From Cronobacter muytjensii ATCC 51329 (GTDB lineage Bacteria > Pseudomonadota > Gammaproteobacteria > Enterobacterales > Enterobacteriaceae), in assembly GCF_001277195.1 (NCBI RefSeq), contig NZ_CP012268.1, positions 2,852,001 to 2,916,000 of the forward strand: a stretch of DNA of 64,000 nt, written 5' to 3'. The position numbers and the translations under genes were made by a program. The notes beneath the pieces are model-generated. The model did not search any database, was not told where the DNA came from, and saw only the letters and a program-made list of their open reading frames with translations. This document shows, one piece after another, positions 24,849 to 34,877 of the stretch; within the stretch, counting starts at the first letter, position 1; each line of letters opens with the position of its first letter.

Positions 24849-27800
24849 TCAGGCTTTGGCGGCGTTCGCCTCGCCGTCGTTTTTGGCGTTACGCAGATCG
24901 CGCTTCACTTCGGTATGCATCTCGCCGTGGTTGTTATGCAGATGCACTTCAAGCTGGTTGAACGCGATATTGATATCGCTTTCACGACACAGCCTGTCGA
25001 TGGTGCGGTTCAGCTCATCCACGGTATAACTGCGATCGCGCAGTTCACGCACATAAAGGCGCAGTTCGTGATCCAGCGAGCTTGGGCCAAAAGTGGTAAA
25101 GAACACCGCTGGCTCCGGATCGTGCATCACTTTCGGGTGTTCCATCGCCGCTTTCAGCAGGATCTCGCGCACCTTATCCAGATCCGATCCATACGCCACG
25201 CCGAGGCGGATCACCACGCGGGTGATCGTGTCGGTCAGCGACCAGTTGATAAGGCGCTCCGTCACAAACGCTTTGTTCGGGATAATCACCTCTTTACGGT
25301 CAAAGTCGGTGATGGTAGTGGCGCGGATGCGGATCTTGCTGACCGTGCCGGAGAACGTGCCGATGGTGACGGTATCGCCGATACGCACCGGGCGTTCGAA
25401 CAGGATAATCAGGCCGGAGACGAAGTTACCGAAAATCTCCTGCAGGCCGAAACCGAGACCGACTGACAGCGCCGCCGCCAGCCATTGCAGTTTATCCCAC
25501 GACACCCCAAGCGAGCCGAACACCGTCATGGCACCCGCCGCGATAATCACGTAATTCAGGATAGTCGTGATGGCGTAGGACGCGCCCTGGCGCATTTTAA
25601 GGCGCGAGAGCACCAGCACTTCCAGCAAGCCTGGCAGGTTACGAATAAGCGCCCAGGCCACCATAAACGCCACTACCGCGAACAAAATACTGCCGAGGGT
25701 GACATTTTTCATCACCGCCGCGCCCGCTTCAGTGCCGTTGTAATGCCACAGCACGATGCTGTCGAGGTAGGCGAATACGGTGATTAAATCAGACCAGATA
25801 GCCCAGAAGACCAGGCCAAACAGCGCGAACATCACCAGCATGGTAATACGCAACGTCTGCTGATTCACCTGATCGAGCGCGAGCGAGGTCTCTTCCACCG
25901 GCTCGGCCCCTTCGGCGCCCTCTTTCACCATATTCTGCCGACGCGCCACCGCGCGGCGGTAAGCGATACGGCGCGCCGCGACGCTCAGGCCACGCAGCAC
26001 GGTCTGGTAGAGCAGGTTCCAGATAATCACCAGATAGACGGTATCTATCCAGCGCCCCGCGAGGCGCAGCGTGGTATAGAAATACCCCGTCGCGGTGAGC
26101 ACCAGGAGCGCCACAGGCACAATGGACAGCACCGTGACCGTGACCAGCCGCATGGTGTGCGACTCTTTATCGCGCCAGCTATCGCGGCACATCGGCCATA
26201 CCAGCGCGCTAATCAGCAGCAGGTTAAGGAAAATCATGGTCTGGCCGAGCACGTCGTCCATCAGATGCAACGGCGAGAGTTCCGCCAGCACCGACCAGAA
26301 CAGCAGCGGCAGCAACGCCAGGCTCACCCGCACAATCTGACGGCGCCAGTGGCTGGTCAGCGTCGCAGGCATATTGAAGTGGCTCACCGCCATGCCGTCT
26401 TTTTCCAGCACGCGCCAGCAGAGGCCAAATACCAGCCAGAACATCGCCAGCTCTTTGCTGAACGCCCAGAGCAAATCGCTGATATTCAGCTGCATCACAT
26501 AAACAAAAAGCCCTACCGCCAGAATAATCAGGCAGACCGGCAGCGCGCGGATCAGGTTTATCAGAATCGCTTTGGGGGTATGCAGTTGGCTGTCGTTGCG
26601 CAACTGACCGACTTCGCCCGCCAGTTTATTCAGATACTGGCGCATCCAGCTAAAACGCCAGCGGATAAGACCGGCTATCAGCAATAGCGGCAGCCCTGCC
26701 AGCAACGCTTTCAGCATGGCGGGCCAGGCTTTCTCCCAGTTAAAGGTGATTTTCATCGCCTTCACCTGGTCGTGCAGCGCCTGCGGGAAGGCTTTCACCC
26801 ACTCCCAGTCCATCGGCTTGTTGCTGTTCACCCAGAAGATCTGCTGCGTGAGCATCTCCTGCAGATTGGTGCTGACGCTCATTAACTGCTGCTGATTGAT
26901 CTGCAGGTTAATCGCCATCATCAGCTGGTTGCCAAGCTGTTTGTTGAGCTGATCAAGGAGTTCGCGGCGCATATCGACCACCTGCAACAGCGCGTCGTGC
27001 ACGTCGTCATTGATCTCGCTCTGATGCCCTTCTTCCAGCTTCGCAACGAACGCGTCGTTCTGGAACAGCGCGTCGCGCTGCTGGTTTACTTCAAACTGTT
27101 CGAGACGCAGATCCGCGATGCGGTTGGTCATATCTTCCAGTTCGTCAGCGGAAGGCAGCGTCTGTTGCTGCTGATACAGAATGCGTGACAGCAGCAGGCT
27201 GCCTTTGAGCACCGAAATTTGTTCTTTCAGGTTACGCTCCGACTGCAACGCGCGGTCGAGCCAGTTTTTCACCCGAATATTTTGCTGTACCAGATTATTG
27301 CCGCTCTGGGTGGCGTCGATCAGGCGCTGGCTGAGCTGGTGATTCACTTCCAGCTCCTGGCGCACCAGCGGGTTGTTCTGGATGCTGGAGGCGTCTTCCG
27401 GAGCAATCGCCTCCTGGGCGGTTTTCTCGGTAATAGTAAGGCGTTTGCTGTTCACCGCCTCCTGCAACAGTTGCAGCTGATGCTCCAGCTGATTGATGTG
27501 CGCGGTGGTGTAGTCGCGCTGCTTCTGGAGCGCGTCCTGCAGCACCGTATTACCTTCGAGGCTTTTACGCTGCTGATCAATCTGCGCGTTCAGCAGCGCC
27601 TGCTGGGCCAGCATCAGCGTTTGTTGCGAAGAACGCAGCGTCTCTTCGCCGGGCGCCGTGCCGTTCAGGCGGTTGCGGATCTGCTGCAGCTCCTGCGAGG
27701 CGTTGTACATCGCGTTCTGCACCCGCTCCGGCTGGGTCTGTAGCGACACCAGCTGGCTGTTGAACGTGGCGAGATCGCCCTGCGCGGTTTGCAGGTCGTC

Positions 27801-28223
27801 AAGCACCGACGCGACGCGCGACTCCAGCTGGCGCAGCGACAGGTTTTTCAGCGTCTGGCGCACCACCTCGTCGCTATCCTGATTGCGCAGCGCGTTCAGG
27901 TTTTCAGTCGCCTGGCGCATTTTCTCCGGCGCCTGCAGCACCTGCTGGCGCAGTTGCACCGTCTCCTGCTTGATGCGTTCGATTTTATCCAGCGTCTCAA
28001 GCGTCGCCGTTAAATCTTCCGTCGTCAGCTTATCCTGCGCAGAGTGGTTTTTCTGTTTGCCCAGCGCATCAAGCTGCGACTGCACTTCGGCGCGCGAGGG
28101 GATCTCTCCGCTGGCGGACGCCGCCTGCGCCACGACAGGCGAAAGCGCGCCGAACATCAGCAGGACGGTCAAAAGCATGGCGGACGTCAGGCGCCGCGAA
28201 AGGGTTGTGTGCTGCATTGTCAT
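24849..28223 (-). CDS. mscK: Potassium-dependent mechanosensitive channel MscK (KefA)
   Basis: A 1124-residue inner-membrane channel. Order: signal peptide (about 1-35), a long periplasmic coiled-coil domain (to about residue 480, rich in Gln/Leu heptads), a block of about eleven transmembrane segments, and the C-terminal MscS-type pore and beta domain (LQWLAAALSVGLGFGLQEIFGNFVSG, RPVRIGDTVTIG). It opens under membrane tension to release solutes. The start MTMQHTT at 28223 parallels the E. coli MTM start; the upstream extension to 28307 is rejected. It is adjacent to acrR on the same strand. Confidence 0.96.
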   Translation of the reverse strand: MTMQHTTLSRRLTSAMLLTVLLMFGALSPVVAQAASASGEIPSRAEVQSQLDALGKQKNHSAQDKLTTEDLTATLETLDKIERIKQETVQLRQQVLQAPEKMRQATENLNALRNQDSDEVVRQTLKNLSLRQLESRVASVLDDLQTAQGDLATFNSQLVSLQTQPERVQNAMYNASQELQQIRNRLNGTAPGEETLRSSQQTLMLAQQALLNAQIDQQRKSLEGNTVLQDALQKQRDYTTAHINQLEHQLQLLQEAVNSKRLTITEKTAQEAIAPEDASSIQNNPLVRQELEVNHQLSQRLIDATQSGNNLVQQNIRVKNWLDRALQSERNLKEQISVLKGSLLLSRILYQQQQTLPSADELEDMTNRIADLRLEQFEVNQQRDALFQNDAFVAKLEEGHQSEINDDVHDALLQVVDMRRELLDQLNKQLGNQLMMAINLQINQQQLMSVSTNLQEMLTQQIFWVNSNKPMDWEWVKAFPQALHDQVKAMKITFNWEKAWPAMLKALLAGLPLLLIAGLIRWRFSWMRQYLNKLAGEVGQLRNDSQLHTPKAILINLIRALPVCLIILAVGLFVYVMQLNISDLLWAFSKELAMFWLVFGLCWRVLEKDGMAVSHFNMPATLTSHWRRQIVRVSLALLPLLFWSVLAELSPLHLMDDVLGQTMIFLNLLLISALVWPMCRDSWRDKESHTMRLVTVTVLSIVPVALLVLTATGYFYTTLRLAGRWIDTVYLVIIWNLLYQTVLRGLSVAARRIAYRRAVARRQNMVKEGAEGAEPVEETSLALDQVNQQTLRITMLVMFALFGLVFWAIWSDLITVFAYLDSIVLWHYNGTEAGAAVMKNVTLGSILFAVVAFMVAWALIRNLPGLLEVLVLSRLKMRQGASYAITTILNYVIIAAGAMTVFGSLGVSWDKLQWLAAALSVGLGFGLQEIFGNFVSGLIILFERPVRIGDTVTIGTFSGTVSKIRIRATTITDFDRKEVIIPNKAFVTERLINWSLTDTITRVVIRLGVAYGSDLDKVREILLKAAMEHPKVMHDPEPAVFFTTFGPSSLDHELRLYVRELRDRSYTVDELNRTIDRLCRESDINIAFNQLEVHLHNNHGEMHTEVKRDLRNAKNDGEANAAKA

Positions 28224-28339
28224 TTGAATGAAATCATGGCCGGACCGCACGCGGAATGCCTGCGGGGATACTGGAACGGCGCAGAGAATACCACGGCTCT
28301 GGCGCATGGAATAGCGGCCCGCCGGGCTTTAAGATAAAT

Positions 28340-29005
28340 TCAGCGAGAGGTGGCCGCAGGCGCGGCGTCGGGGGCGTGGCGCAGGGACGGACAGTACTGA
28401 TACATCTCCAGTAAAATCGCCACCAGTTCACGTGCTTCTTTTTTAAGATCAAACGTCTGTGGCGCGAAGAGCCAGTTTTCCATCAAGCCGGTAATATAGC
28501 TGCGCATCAGGATCGCGGCGCGGCGGGTCTGGAGGTTTTCCGGCAACATGCCGGACTGGATGCACTGCGTCAGCGCCTGTTCGATACGGTCATAACTTTC
28601 AAAACAGAGGCTGCGGTGCGCCTGCTGAACGACAGCCATTTCTCCAACAAACTCACATTTGTGATAAATTATTTCCATCATCAGGCGGCGACGCTCTTCT
28701 GTCACCGTAGCTTCAAGTATATAAACGAGAATCTCGCGTAACACAGAGAGTGGATCGTCTGGGAATTTTGCCCGATACTCATTTTCAAGATCGCCAATGC
28801 TGGCCTCTGATGATTCCCAGATTTCACTAAATAAATCCGACTTGTTCCTGAAATGCCAGTAGATGGCGCCTCGCGTTACGCCCGCCGCCTGGGCAATGTC
28901 CGCCAGCGATGTGGCTGACACCCCCTGTTGCGAGAACAAGCGAATCGCCACATCCAGAATGTGTTGACGCGTCTCCAGGGCTTGCTGTTTGGTTTTTCGT
29001 GCCAT
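28340..29005 (-). CDS. acrR: TetR-family repressor AcrR
   Basis: A 221-residue repressor of acrAB. The N-terminal TetR helix-turn-helix is SLADIAQAAGVTRGAIYWHFRNKSDLF; the C-terminal domain forms the multidrug-binding pocket, where ligand entry releases DNA. It is divergent from acrA; its 24-bp operator lies in the shared region. The C-terminus is a few residues longer than E. coli AcrR (215) and ends in an Ala-rich tail. Confidence 0.97.
   Translation of the reverse strand: MARKTKQQALETRQHILDVAIRLFSQQGVSATSLADIAQAAGVTRGAIYWHFRNKSDLFSEIWESSEASIGDLENEYRAKFPDDPLSVLREILVYILEATVTEERRRLMMEIIYHKCEFVGEMAVVQQAHRSLCFESYDRIEQALTQCIQSGMLPENLQTRRAAILMRSYITGLMENWLFAPQTFDLKKEARELVAILLEMYQYCPSLRHAPDAAPAATSR
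28986..29005 (-). promoter_or_regulatory. Mar/Sox/Rob box overlapping the acrR start codon
   Basis: On the minus strand, ATGGCACGAAAAACCAAACA fits the marbox consensus AYnGCACnnWnnRYYAAAY without mismatch. It includes the acrR initiation codon and lies upstream of the acrAB promoter, where MarA/SoxS/Rob are known to activate acrAB in E. coli. Confidence 0.75.
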
Positions 29006-29033
29006 ATGTCGGTGAATTTACAGGAGTCAGATT

Positions 29034-29057
29034 TACATACATTTCTGTATGTATGTA
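29034..29057. promoter_or_regulatory. AcrR operator
   Basis: A 24-bp near-palindrome with arms TACATACATT (29034-29043) and TATGTATGTA (29048-29057) around TCTG. It matches the E. coli AcrR box with its right arm changed at one position. It sits between the divergent acrR and acrA genes. Confidence 0.9.
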
Positions 29058-29149
29058 CCATAGCATGACGACACTATAAACGCAGCAATGGGTTTGCGGA
29101 CTTTTGATCCATTGGTCATTTTTTGGAATCGGACACTCGAGGTTTAGAT

Positions 29150-30355
29150 ATGAACAAAAACAGAGGGTTCACGCCTCTGGCGGTCGTTCTGATGCTTTCA
29201 GGCAGCATAGCGCTTACAGGATGTGACGGTGAACAGGCTCAGCAACAAGCGCCCCAGGCGCCCGAAGTGGGTGTGGTGACGCTGAAAAGCGAACCTCTGC
29301 AAATCACAACTGAACTTCCTGGCCGCACCAGCGCGTATCGTGTGGCGGAAGTTCGTCCTCAGGTGAGCGGCATTATCCTCAAGCGTAATTTCGAGGAAGG
29401 CAGCGATATCAAAGCAGGCGTTTCGCTTTATCAGATCGATCCCGCGACCTATCAGGCATCTTATGAAAGCGCGAAAGGCGATCTCGCCAAAGCGCAGGCC
29501 AGCGCCAATATCGCCCAGGTGACGCTCAAGCGTTATCAGAAACTGCTCGGCACGCAGTACATCAGCCAGCAGGATTACGACAATGCGCAGGCGGAAGCCC
29601 AGCAGGCGAATGCGGCGGTCGTCGCGGCAAAAGCGGCGGTGGAAACTGCGCGTATCAACCTCGCCTATACCAAAGTGACCTCTCCTATCAGCGGCCGTAT
29701 CGGCAAATCCGCCGTAACGGAAGGCGCGCTGGTGCAGAGCGGCCAGACGACGGCGCTCGCAACGGTGCAGCAGCTTGACCCTATTTATGTCGATGTGACC
29801 CAGTCCAGCAACGATTTCCTGCGTCTTAAGCAGGAGCTGGCGAGCGGACAGCTGAAGCAGGATAACGGCAAAGCGAAAGTAACGCTCTCCACCGCTGACG
29901 GCCTGAAATATTCGCAGGAAGGCACGCTCGAATTCTCCGACGTGACCGTGGATCAGACCACAGGCTCCATTACGCTGCGCGCGATTTTCCCGAACCCTGA
30001 CCACACGCTGCTGCCGGGCATGTTTGTCCGCGCCCGTCTCGAAGAAGGGGTTAACCCGAACGCGATTCTGGTGCCGCAGCAGGGCGTGGCGCGCACGCCG
30101 CGCGGTGACGCGACGGTCATGGTGGTTGGCGAAGGCGACAAAGTCGAAGTGCGTCCGGTGACGGTTGGCCAGGCGATGGGCGACAAGTGGGTCGTCACCG
30201 ACGGTGTGAAAGCCGGCGATCGCGTGATCGTGACCGGGTTGCAAAAAGTTCGCCCGGGCGCGCAGGTGAAAGTGCAGGAAGTGACTGAAAACCAGCAGCA
30301 ACAGCAGAAATCCGGCGCCGCTGGTCAGACGCAGTCACAGCAACCGCAGTCTTGA
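29150..30355 (+). CDS. acrA: AcrA periplasmic adaptor of the AcrAB-TolC efflux pump
   Basis: A 401-residue membrane-fusion lipoprotein linking AcrB to TolC. The lipobox LTGC places the acylated Cys at residue 25. The biotinyl-lipoyl-like halves, coiled-coil hairpin (about residues 100-170) and beta-barrel follow. A Gln-rich C-terminal tail ends the protein, slightly longer than in E. coli. The start at 29150 has CGAGG upstream; the open frame from 29123 is rejected. acrB begins 21 bp downstream. Confidence 0.97.
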   Translation: MNKNRGFTPLAVVLMLSGSIALTGCDGEQAQQQAPQAPEVGVVTLKSEPLQITTELPGRTSAYRVAEVRPQVSGIILKRNFEEGSDIKAGVSLYQIDPATYQASYESAKGDLAKAQASANIAQVTLKRYQKLLGTQYISQQDYDNAQAEAQQANAAVVAAKAAVETARINLAYTKVTSPISGRIGKSAVTEGALVQSGQTTALATVQQLDPIYVDVTQSSNDFLRLKQELASGQLKQDNGKAKVTLSTADGLKYSQEGTLEFSDVTVDQTTGSITLRAIFPNPDHTLLPGMFVRARLEEGVNPNAILVPQQGVARTPRGDATVMVVGEGDKVEVRPVTVGQAMGDKWVVTDGVKAGDRVIVTGLQKVRPGAQVKVQEVTENQQQQQKSGAAGQTQSQQPQS

Positions 30356-30376
30356 GTTAACAGGAGCCGTTAAAAC

Positions 30377-33300
30377 ATGGCTAAGTTTTTTATCGATCGC
30401 CCCATCTTCGCATGGGTGATCGCCATCATCATCATGCTGGCAGGTGGCTTGTCCATTATGAAACTGCCCGTTGCGCAATATCCGTCGATTGCGCCGCCAG
30501 CGGTGACGGTTAACGCGACCTACCCGGGTGCGGATGCGAAAACGGTGCAGGACACCGTGACGCAGGTTATCGAACAGAACATGAACGGTATCGATGGCCT
30601 GATGTACATGTCCTCCACCAGCGACTCCTCGGGCACCGTGCAGATAACGCTGACGTTTGAATCCGGCACTGACGCGGATATCGCGCAGGTGCAGGTGCAG
30701 AACAAACTGCAGCTCGCCATGCCGCTGCTGCCGCAGGAAGTGCAGCAGCAAGGGGTCAGCGTCGAGAAATCCTCCAGTTCGTTCCTGATGGTGTTGGGTC
30801 TTATCAACACTGACGGGTCGATGACCCAGGAAGATATCGCCGACTACGCGGGCGCCAACATTAAAGATCCCATCAGCCGTACTTCCGGCGTGGGTGACGT
30901 ACAGCTCTTCGGTTCGCAGTACGCGATGCGTATCTGGCTCGACCCGAATAAGCTGAACAACTTCCAGCTAACGCCCGTGGACGTTATCAGCGCCATTAAA
31001 GCGCAGAACGCCCAGGTCGCGGCCGGTCAGCTTGGCGGCACCCCGCCGGTGAAAGGCCAGCAGCTTAACGCTTCTATCATCGCGCAGACCCGTCTGACGT
31101 CCGCGGAAGAATTCAGCAAAATTCTGCTGAAGGTGAACCCGGACGGCTCGCAGGTGCGCCTGAAAGATGTGGCGAAAGTTGAGCTTGGCGGCGAAAACTA
31201 CGACGTTATCGCGCGCTTCAATGGCCAGCCGGCTTCGGGTCTCGGTATTAAACTCGCGACCGGCGCCAATGCGCTGGATACCGCGGAAGCGGTACGCAAG
31301 ACCATTGCGGAGCTGGAGCCGTTCTTCCCAAGCGGTCTGAAAGTGGTTTATCCGTACGACACCACGCCGTTCGTAAAAATCTCTATTTTCGAAGTGGTGA
31401 AAACGCTGGTTGAAGCGATCGTGCTGGTGTTCCTGGTCATGTACCTGTTCCTCCAGAACTTCCGCGCGACGCTGATTCCAACCATCGCGGTTCCGGTCGT
31501 TCTGCTTGGCACCTTTGCGGTACTGGCGGCGTTCGGCTACTCGATAAACACGCTCACCATGTTCGGGATGGTGCTCGCCATCGGTCTGCTGGTGGATGAC
31601 GCCATCGTCGTGGTGGAAAACGTCGAGCGTGTGATGGTGGAAGAAGGACTACCGCCCAAAGAGGCGCCCCGTAAATCAATGGGTCAGATTCAGGGCGCGC
31701 TGGTGGGTATCGCGCTGGTGCTCTCGGCGGTATTTATCCCGATGGCCTTTTTCGGCGGCTCGACGGGCGCTATCTATCGTCAGTTCTCGATTACTATCGT
31801 TTCCGCGATGGTGCTGTCGGTTATCGTGGCGATGATCCTGACGCCGGCGCTGTGCGCCACCATGCTCAAGCCGGTCGCCAAAGGCGATCACGGCGAAGGC
31901 AAAAAAGGCTTCTTCGGCTGGTTTAACCGCATGTTCGACAAGAGCACGCATCACTACACCGACAGCGTAGGGAATATTCTGCGCAGCACCGGTCGTTACC
32001 TGCTGCTCTACCTGCTGATTGTCGTGGCGATGGCGTTCCTGTTTATCCGCCTGCCAACCTCCTTCCTGCCGGAAGAGGATCAGGGCGTGTTCCTGACGAT
32101 GGCCCAGCTACCGGCGGGCGCCACTCAGGAGCGCACCCAGAAGGTGCTGGATGAGGTGACGAATTACTACCTCACTCAGGAGAAAGACAACGTTAACTCC
32201 GTCTTCACCGTTAACGGCTTTGGCTTCTCCGGCCGCGGTCAGAACACCGGTCTGGCGTTCGTCTCGTTGAAAAACTGGGAGGATCGTCCGGGTGCGGAAA
32301 ACAAAGTTCCTGCCATTACTGGCCGTGCGATGGGGCGTTTCTCGCAGATCAAAGATGCGATGGTCTTCGCCTTTAACCTCCCGGCGATTGTGGAACTCGG
32401 TACCGCGACGGGCTTTGACTTCGAACTCATTGACCAGGGCAACCTGGGCCATGAAAAGCTGACGCAGGCGCGTAACCAGCTGCTGGGCGAAGCGGCGAAA
32501 CACCCGGATCTGCTCTCGCAGGTGCGTCCGAATGGTCTGGAAGATACGCCGCAGTTCAAAATCGACATCGACCAGGAAAAAGCGCAGGCGCTGGGCGTTT
32601 CGCTGAGCGACATCAATACGACGCTGGCCTCCGCGTGGGGCGGCAGCTACGTCAACGACTTCATCGACCGCGGTCGCGTGAAGAAAGTGTATGTCATGTC
32701 GCAGGCGCAGTACCGTATGTTACCGAGCGATATCAACAACTGGTACGTGCGTGGTTCTGACGGGCAGATGGTGCCGTTCTCCGCCTTCTCGACGTCCCAC
32801 TGGGAATACGGTTCGCCGCGTCTGGAGCGTTATAACGGTCTGCCGTCCATGCAGATCCAGGGCCAGGCGGTAGAAGGTAAGAGTACCGGTGAAGCGATGG
32901 CGATGATGGAAGAGATCGCCAGCAAGCTGCCGACCGGTATCGGCTACGACTGGACCGGTATGTCCTATCAGGAACGTCTGTCAGGCAACCAGGCGCCGGC
33001 GCTGTACGCCATTTCGCTTATCGTGGTGTTCCTGTGTCTGGCGGCGCTCTATGAGAGCTGGTCAATTCCGTTCTCGGTCATGCTGGTGGTTCCGCTTGGG
33101 GTTATCGGCGCGCTGCTGGCGGCATCGGTACGCGGTCTTGGCAATGACGTTTACTTCCAGGTGGGCCTGCTGACTACCATCGGCCTGTCGGCGAAGAACG
33201 CCATATTGATTGTGGAATTCGCCAAAGACCTGATGGAGAAAGAAGGCAAGGGCCTGATTGAAGCGACCCTGGAAGCCGTGCGTATGCGTCTGCGTCCTAT

Positions 33301-33526
33301 TCTGATGACCTCACTGGCGTTTATTCTCGGCGTAATGCCGCTGGTTATCAGCTCCGGCGCAGGTTCCGGCGCGCAGAACGCGGTAGGGACCGGCGTAATG
33401 GGCGGGATGGTGACCGCGACCATTCTGGCTATCTTCTTCGTTCCGGTGTTCTTTGTGGTGGTACGCCGCCGCTTCAGCCGCAAGAATGAAGATATTGAGC
33501 ATAGCCATCCGGTTGAGCACCACTAA
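30377..33526 (+). CDS. acrB: AcrB RND multidrug efflux transporter
   Basis: A 1049-residue inner-membrane homotrimer exporting many drugs, bile salts and dyes by proton antiport. The proton-relay residues D407, D408 and K940 are all present at their expected positions (codons 31595-31600 and 33194-33196). Two large periplasmic porter loops and twelve transmembrane helices follow the standard order. Length equals E. coli AcrB. It is in an operon with acrA and followed by a strong terminator. Confidence 0.98.
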   Translation: MAKFFIDRPIFAWVIAIIIMLAGGLSIMKLPVAQYPSIAPPAVTVNATYPGADAKTVQDTVTQVIEQNMNGIDGLMYMSSTSDSSGTVQITLTFESGTDADIAQVQVQNKLQLAMPLLPQEVQQQGVSVEKSSSSFLMVLGLINTDGSMTQEDIADYAGANIKDPISRTSGVGDVQLFGSQYAMRIWLDPNKLNNFQLTPVDVISAIKAQNAQVAAGQLGGTPPVKGQQLNASIIAQTRLTSAEEFSKILLKVNPDGSQVRLKDVAKVELGGENYDVIARFNGQPASGLGIKLATGANALDTAEAVRKTIAELEPFFPSGLKVVYPYDTTPFVKISIFEVVKTLVEAIVLVFLVMYLFLQNFRATLIPTIAVPVVLLGTFAVLAAFGYSINTLTMFGMVLAIGLLVDDAIVVVENVERVMVEEGLPPKEAPRKSMGQIQGALVGIALVLSAVFIPMAFFGGSTGAIYRQFSITIVSAMVLSVIVAMILTPALCATMLKPVAKGDHGEGKKGFFGWFNRMFDKSTHHYTDSVGNILRSTGRYLLLYLLIVVAMAFLFIRLPTSFLPEEDQGVFLTMAQLPAGATQERTQKVLDEVTNYYLTQEKDNVNSVFTVNGFGFSGRGQNTGLAFVSLKNWEDRPGAENKVPAITGRAMGRFSQIKDAMVFAFNLPAIVELGTATGFDFELIDQGNLGHEKLTQARNQLLGEAAKHPDLLSQVRPNGLEDTPQFKIDIDQEKAQALGVSLSDINTTLASAWGGSYVNDFIDRGRVKKVYVMSQAQYRMLPSDINNWYVRGSDGQMVPFSAFSTSHWEYGSPRLERYNGLPSMQIQGQAVEGKSTGEAMAMMEEIASKLPTGIGYDWTGMSYQERLSGNQAPALYAISLIVVFLCLAALYESWSIPFSVMLVVPLGVIGALLAASVRGLGNDVYFQVGLLTTIGLSAKNAILIVEFAKDLMEKEGKGLIEATLEAVRMRLRPILMTSLAFILGVMPLVISSGAGSGAQNAVGTGVMGGMVTATILAIFFVPVFFVVVRRRFSRKNEDIEHSHPVEHH

Positions 33527-33548
33527 TCGGTTGAGCAACGTGAATAAG

Positions 33549-33576
33549 AAAGGCCGCTGATGCGGCCTTTCTTTTT
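33549..33576 (+). terminator. Rho-independent terminator of acrAB
   Basis: AAAGGCCGC (33549-33557), loop TGAT, GCGGCCTTT (33562-33570), then CTTTTTG, 23 bp after the acrB stop. Confidence 0.93.
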
Positions 33577-34028
33577 GCCGGGATATTCCCCACGGGCGCA
33601 TCGCCCCCTTCCGGCGTTTTTAGAATCCCGCGCAAAAAAACATCACCTCGCCTCCGTATCCCTCTTTTTTGCATTAAAAATATTTTATTGGGATTAATCC
33701 GATGCAGAAAAAGATCTTATTACAGAATATTCTTCAGGCGCGAATAAATGAAAGTTTTAAACTAAGGTAAATCTAAGACTTAAAGCTTAAGTTTTCTTTC
33801 TCAATGCGTCAGCGTTCGCTGCCAATATTGATTCGCGTAAATGTGTCGACAATGACGTGCGATTAAAAGCGAAAATGTAATTTTTCGTAATCGTGCCAGG
33901 AAAAAATCCTCAGGGTGTTTTATAGTAAAAGTAGATTAAAAATGGAGCGCGAAGCCTCCTGATACGCGTTGTGTATCTGCCCCTGCGGTGCTGTTGACTA
34001 AAAATTTTCGCTAAAAAGGGGATACGTT
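33577..34028. other. AT-rich region upstream of tomB-hha
   Basis: About 450 bp without a credible gene. The middle is strikingly AT-rich (runs such as AAAAATATTTTATTGGGATT) compared with its neighbours. It should contain the tomB-hha promoter and is a plausible H-NS/Hha binding platform; that is inference. I see no RNA gene in it. Confidence 0.5.
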
Positions 34029-34403
34029 ATGGACGAATACTCACCAAAACGGCATGATATAGCGCAGCTTAAATTTCTTTGCGAAAGCCTGTATCATGAT
34101 TGCCTCGCCACGCTAGGCGAAAACCAGCATGGCTGGGTTAACGACCCCACATCCGCCGTTAACCTGCAACTGAACGATCTGATTGAGCATATTGCCAGTT
34201 TCGGTCTTAATTATAAAATTAAGCATGACGAAGATGCCGCTCTCATTGAGCAATTAGATGAATATCTGGATGATACTTTTATGCTTTTCAGCAATTACGG
34301 TATCAATGCGCAAGATTTGCAAAAATGGCGCAAGTCCGGAAACAGGCTTTTCCGGTGTTTCGTAAACGCCAGCCGGGAGAATCCTGTGAGCTTGTCTTTT
34401 TAA
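34029..34403 (+). CDS. tomB: TomB, Hha toxicity modulator
   Basis: A 124-residue acidic helical protein, family YbaJ/TomB, starting MDEYSPKRHDIAQLKFLCESL. In E. coli it counters Hha toxicity and affects biofilm formation and conjugation, oxidising Hha in an oxygen-dependent way. It precedes hha in the conserved operon with a 26-bp gap. Confidence 0.95.
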   Translation: MDEYSPKRHDIAQLKFLCESLYHDCLATLGENQHGWVNDPTSAVNLQLNDLIEHIASFGLNYKIKHDEDAALIEQLDEYLDDTFMLFSNYGINAQDLQKWRKSGNRLFRCFVNASRENPVSLSF

Positions 34404-34429
34404 AAATAGAACAACCACTTAGGTGTATT

Positions 34430-34648
34430 ATGACGACCAAACCATTAACCAAAACCGATTATTTAATGCGACTCAGACGCTGTCAGACAATTGATACGCT
34501 GGAACGTGTGATTGAAAAAAATAAATATGAATTGCCTGACAATGAACTGGCGGTATTTTATTCAGCTGCAGATCATCGTCTCGCTGAACTGACCATGAAT
34601 AAGCTTTACGATAAAATCCCAACCTCTGTGTGGAAATTTGTCCGTTAA
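34430..34648 (+). CDS. hha: Hha, H-NS co-regulator
   Basis: A 72-residue nucleoid-associated protein that binds H-NS and strengthens silencing of foreign, AT-rich genes. The sequence TKTDYLMRLRRCQTIDTLERVIEKNKYEL is diagnostic and keeps the single Cys (C18) modified by TomB. The ATG at 34430 has TTAGGTG upstream; a longer in-frame start within tomB is rejected. Length equals E. coli Hha. Confidence 0.98.
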   Translation: MTTKPLTKTDYLMRLRRCQTIDTLERVIEKNKYELPDNELAVFYSAADHRLAELTMNKLYDKIPTSVWKFVR

Positions 34649-34877
34649 TCCCCTGTTATTTTGTACGTGATTATCATCAGTGATATTGATGATGCTGGCG
34701 CCATGTTAGTGTCGAGCGATTCGGATTATGCGTGCCATACCGAACAGAGCCTCCGTTAGCATGGCCCCTCCTCCCCTCTCTTTTGTGCAGCGCCTCCCCC
34801 TCTTAAATGCAGTGAATGGTCAGCCGCGCGTTTAGTGGCTACTATCAGGCCTTACTGTTAAAGGAGTGACTTAAGCC

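Noticed and set aside
33577..34028. Possible small RNA upstream of tomB
   Set aside because: AT-rich, but no promoter-hairpin-T-run combination could be identified.
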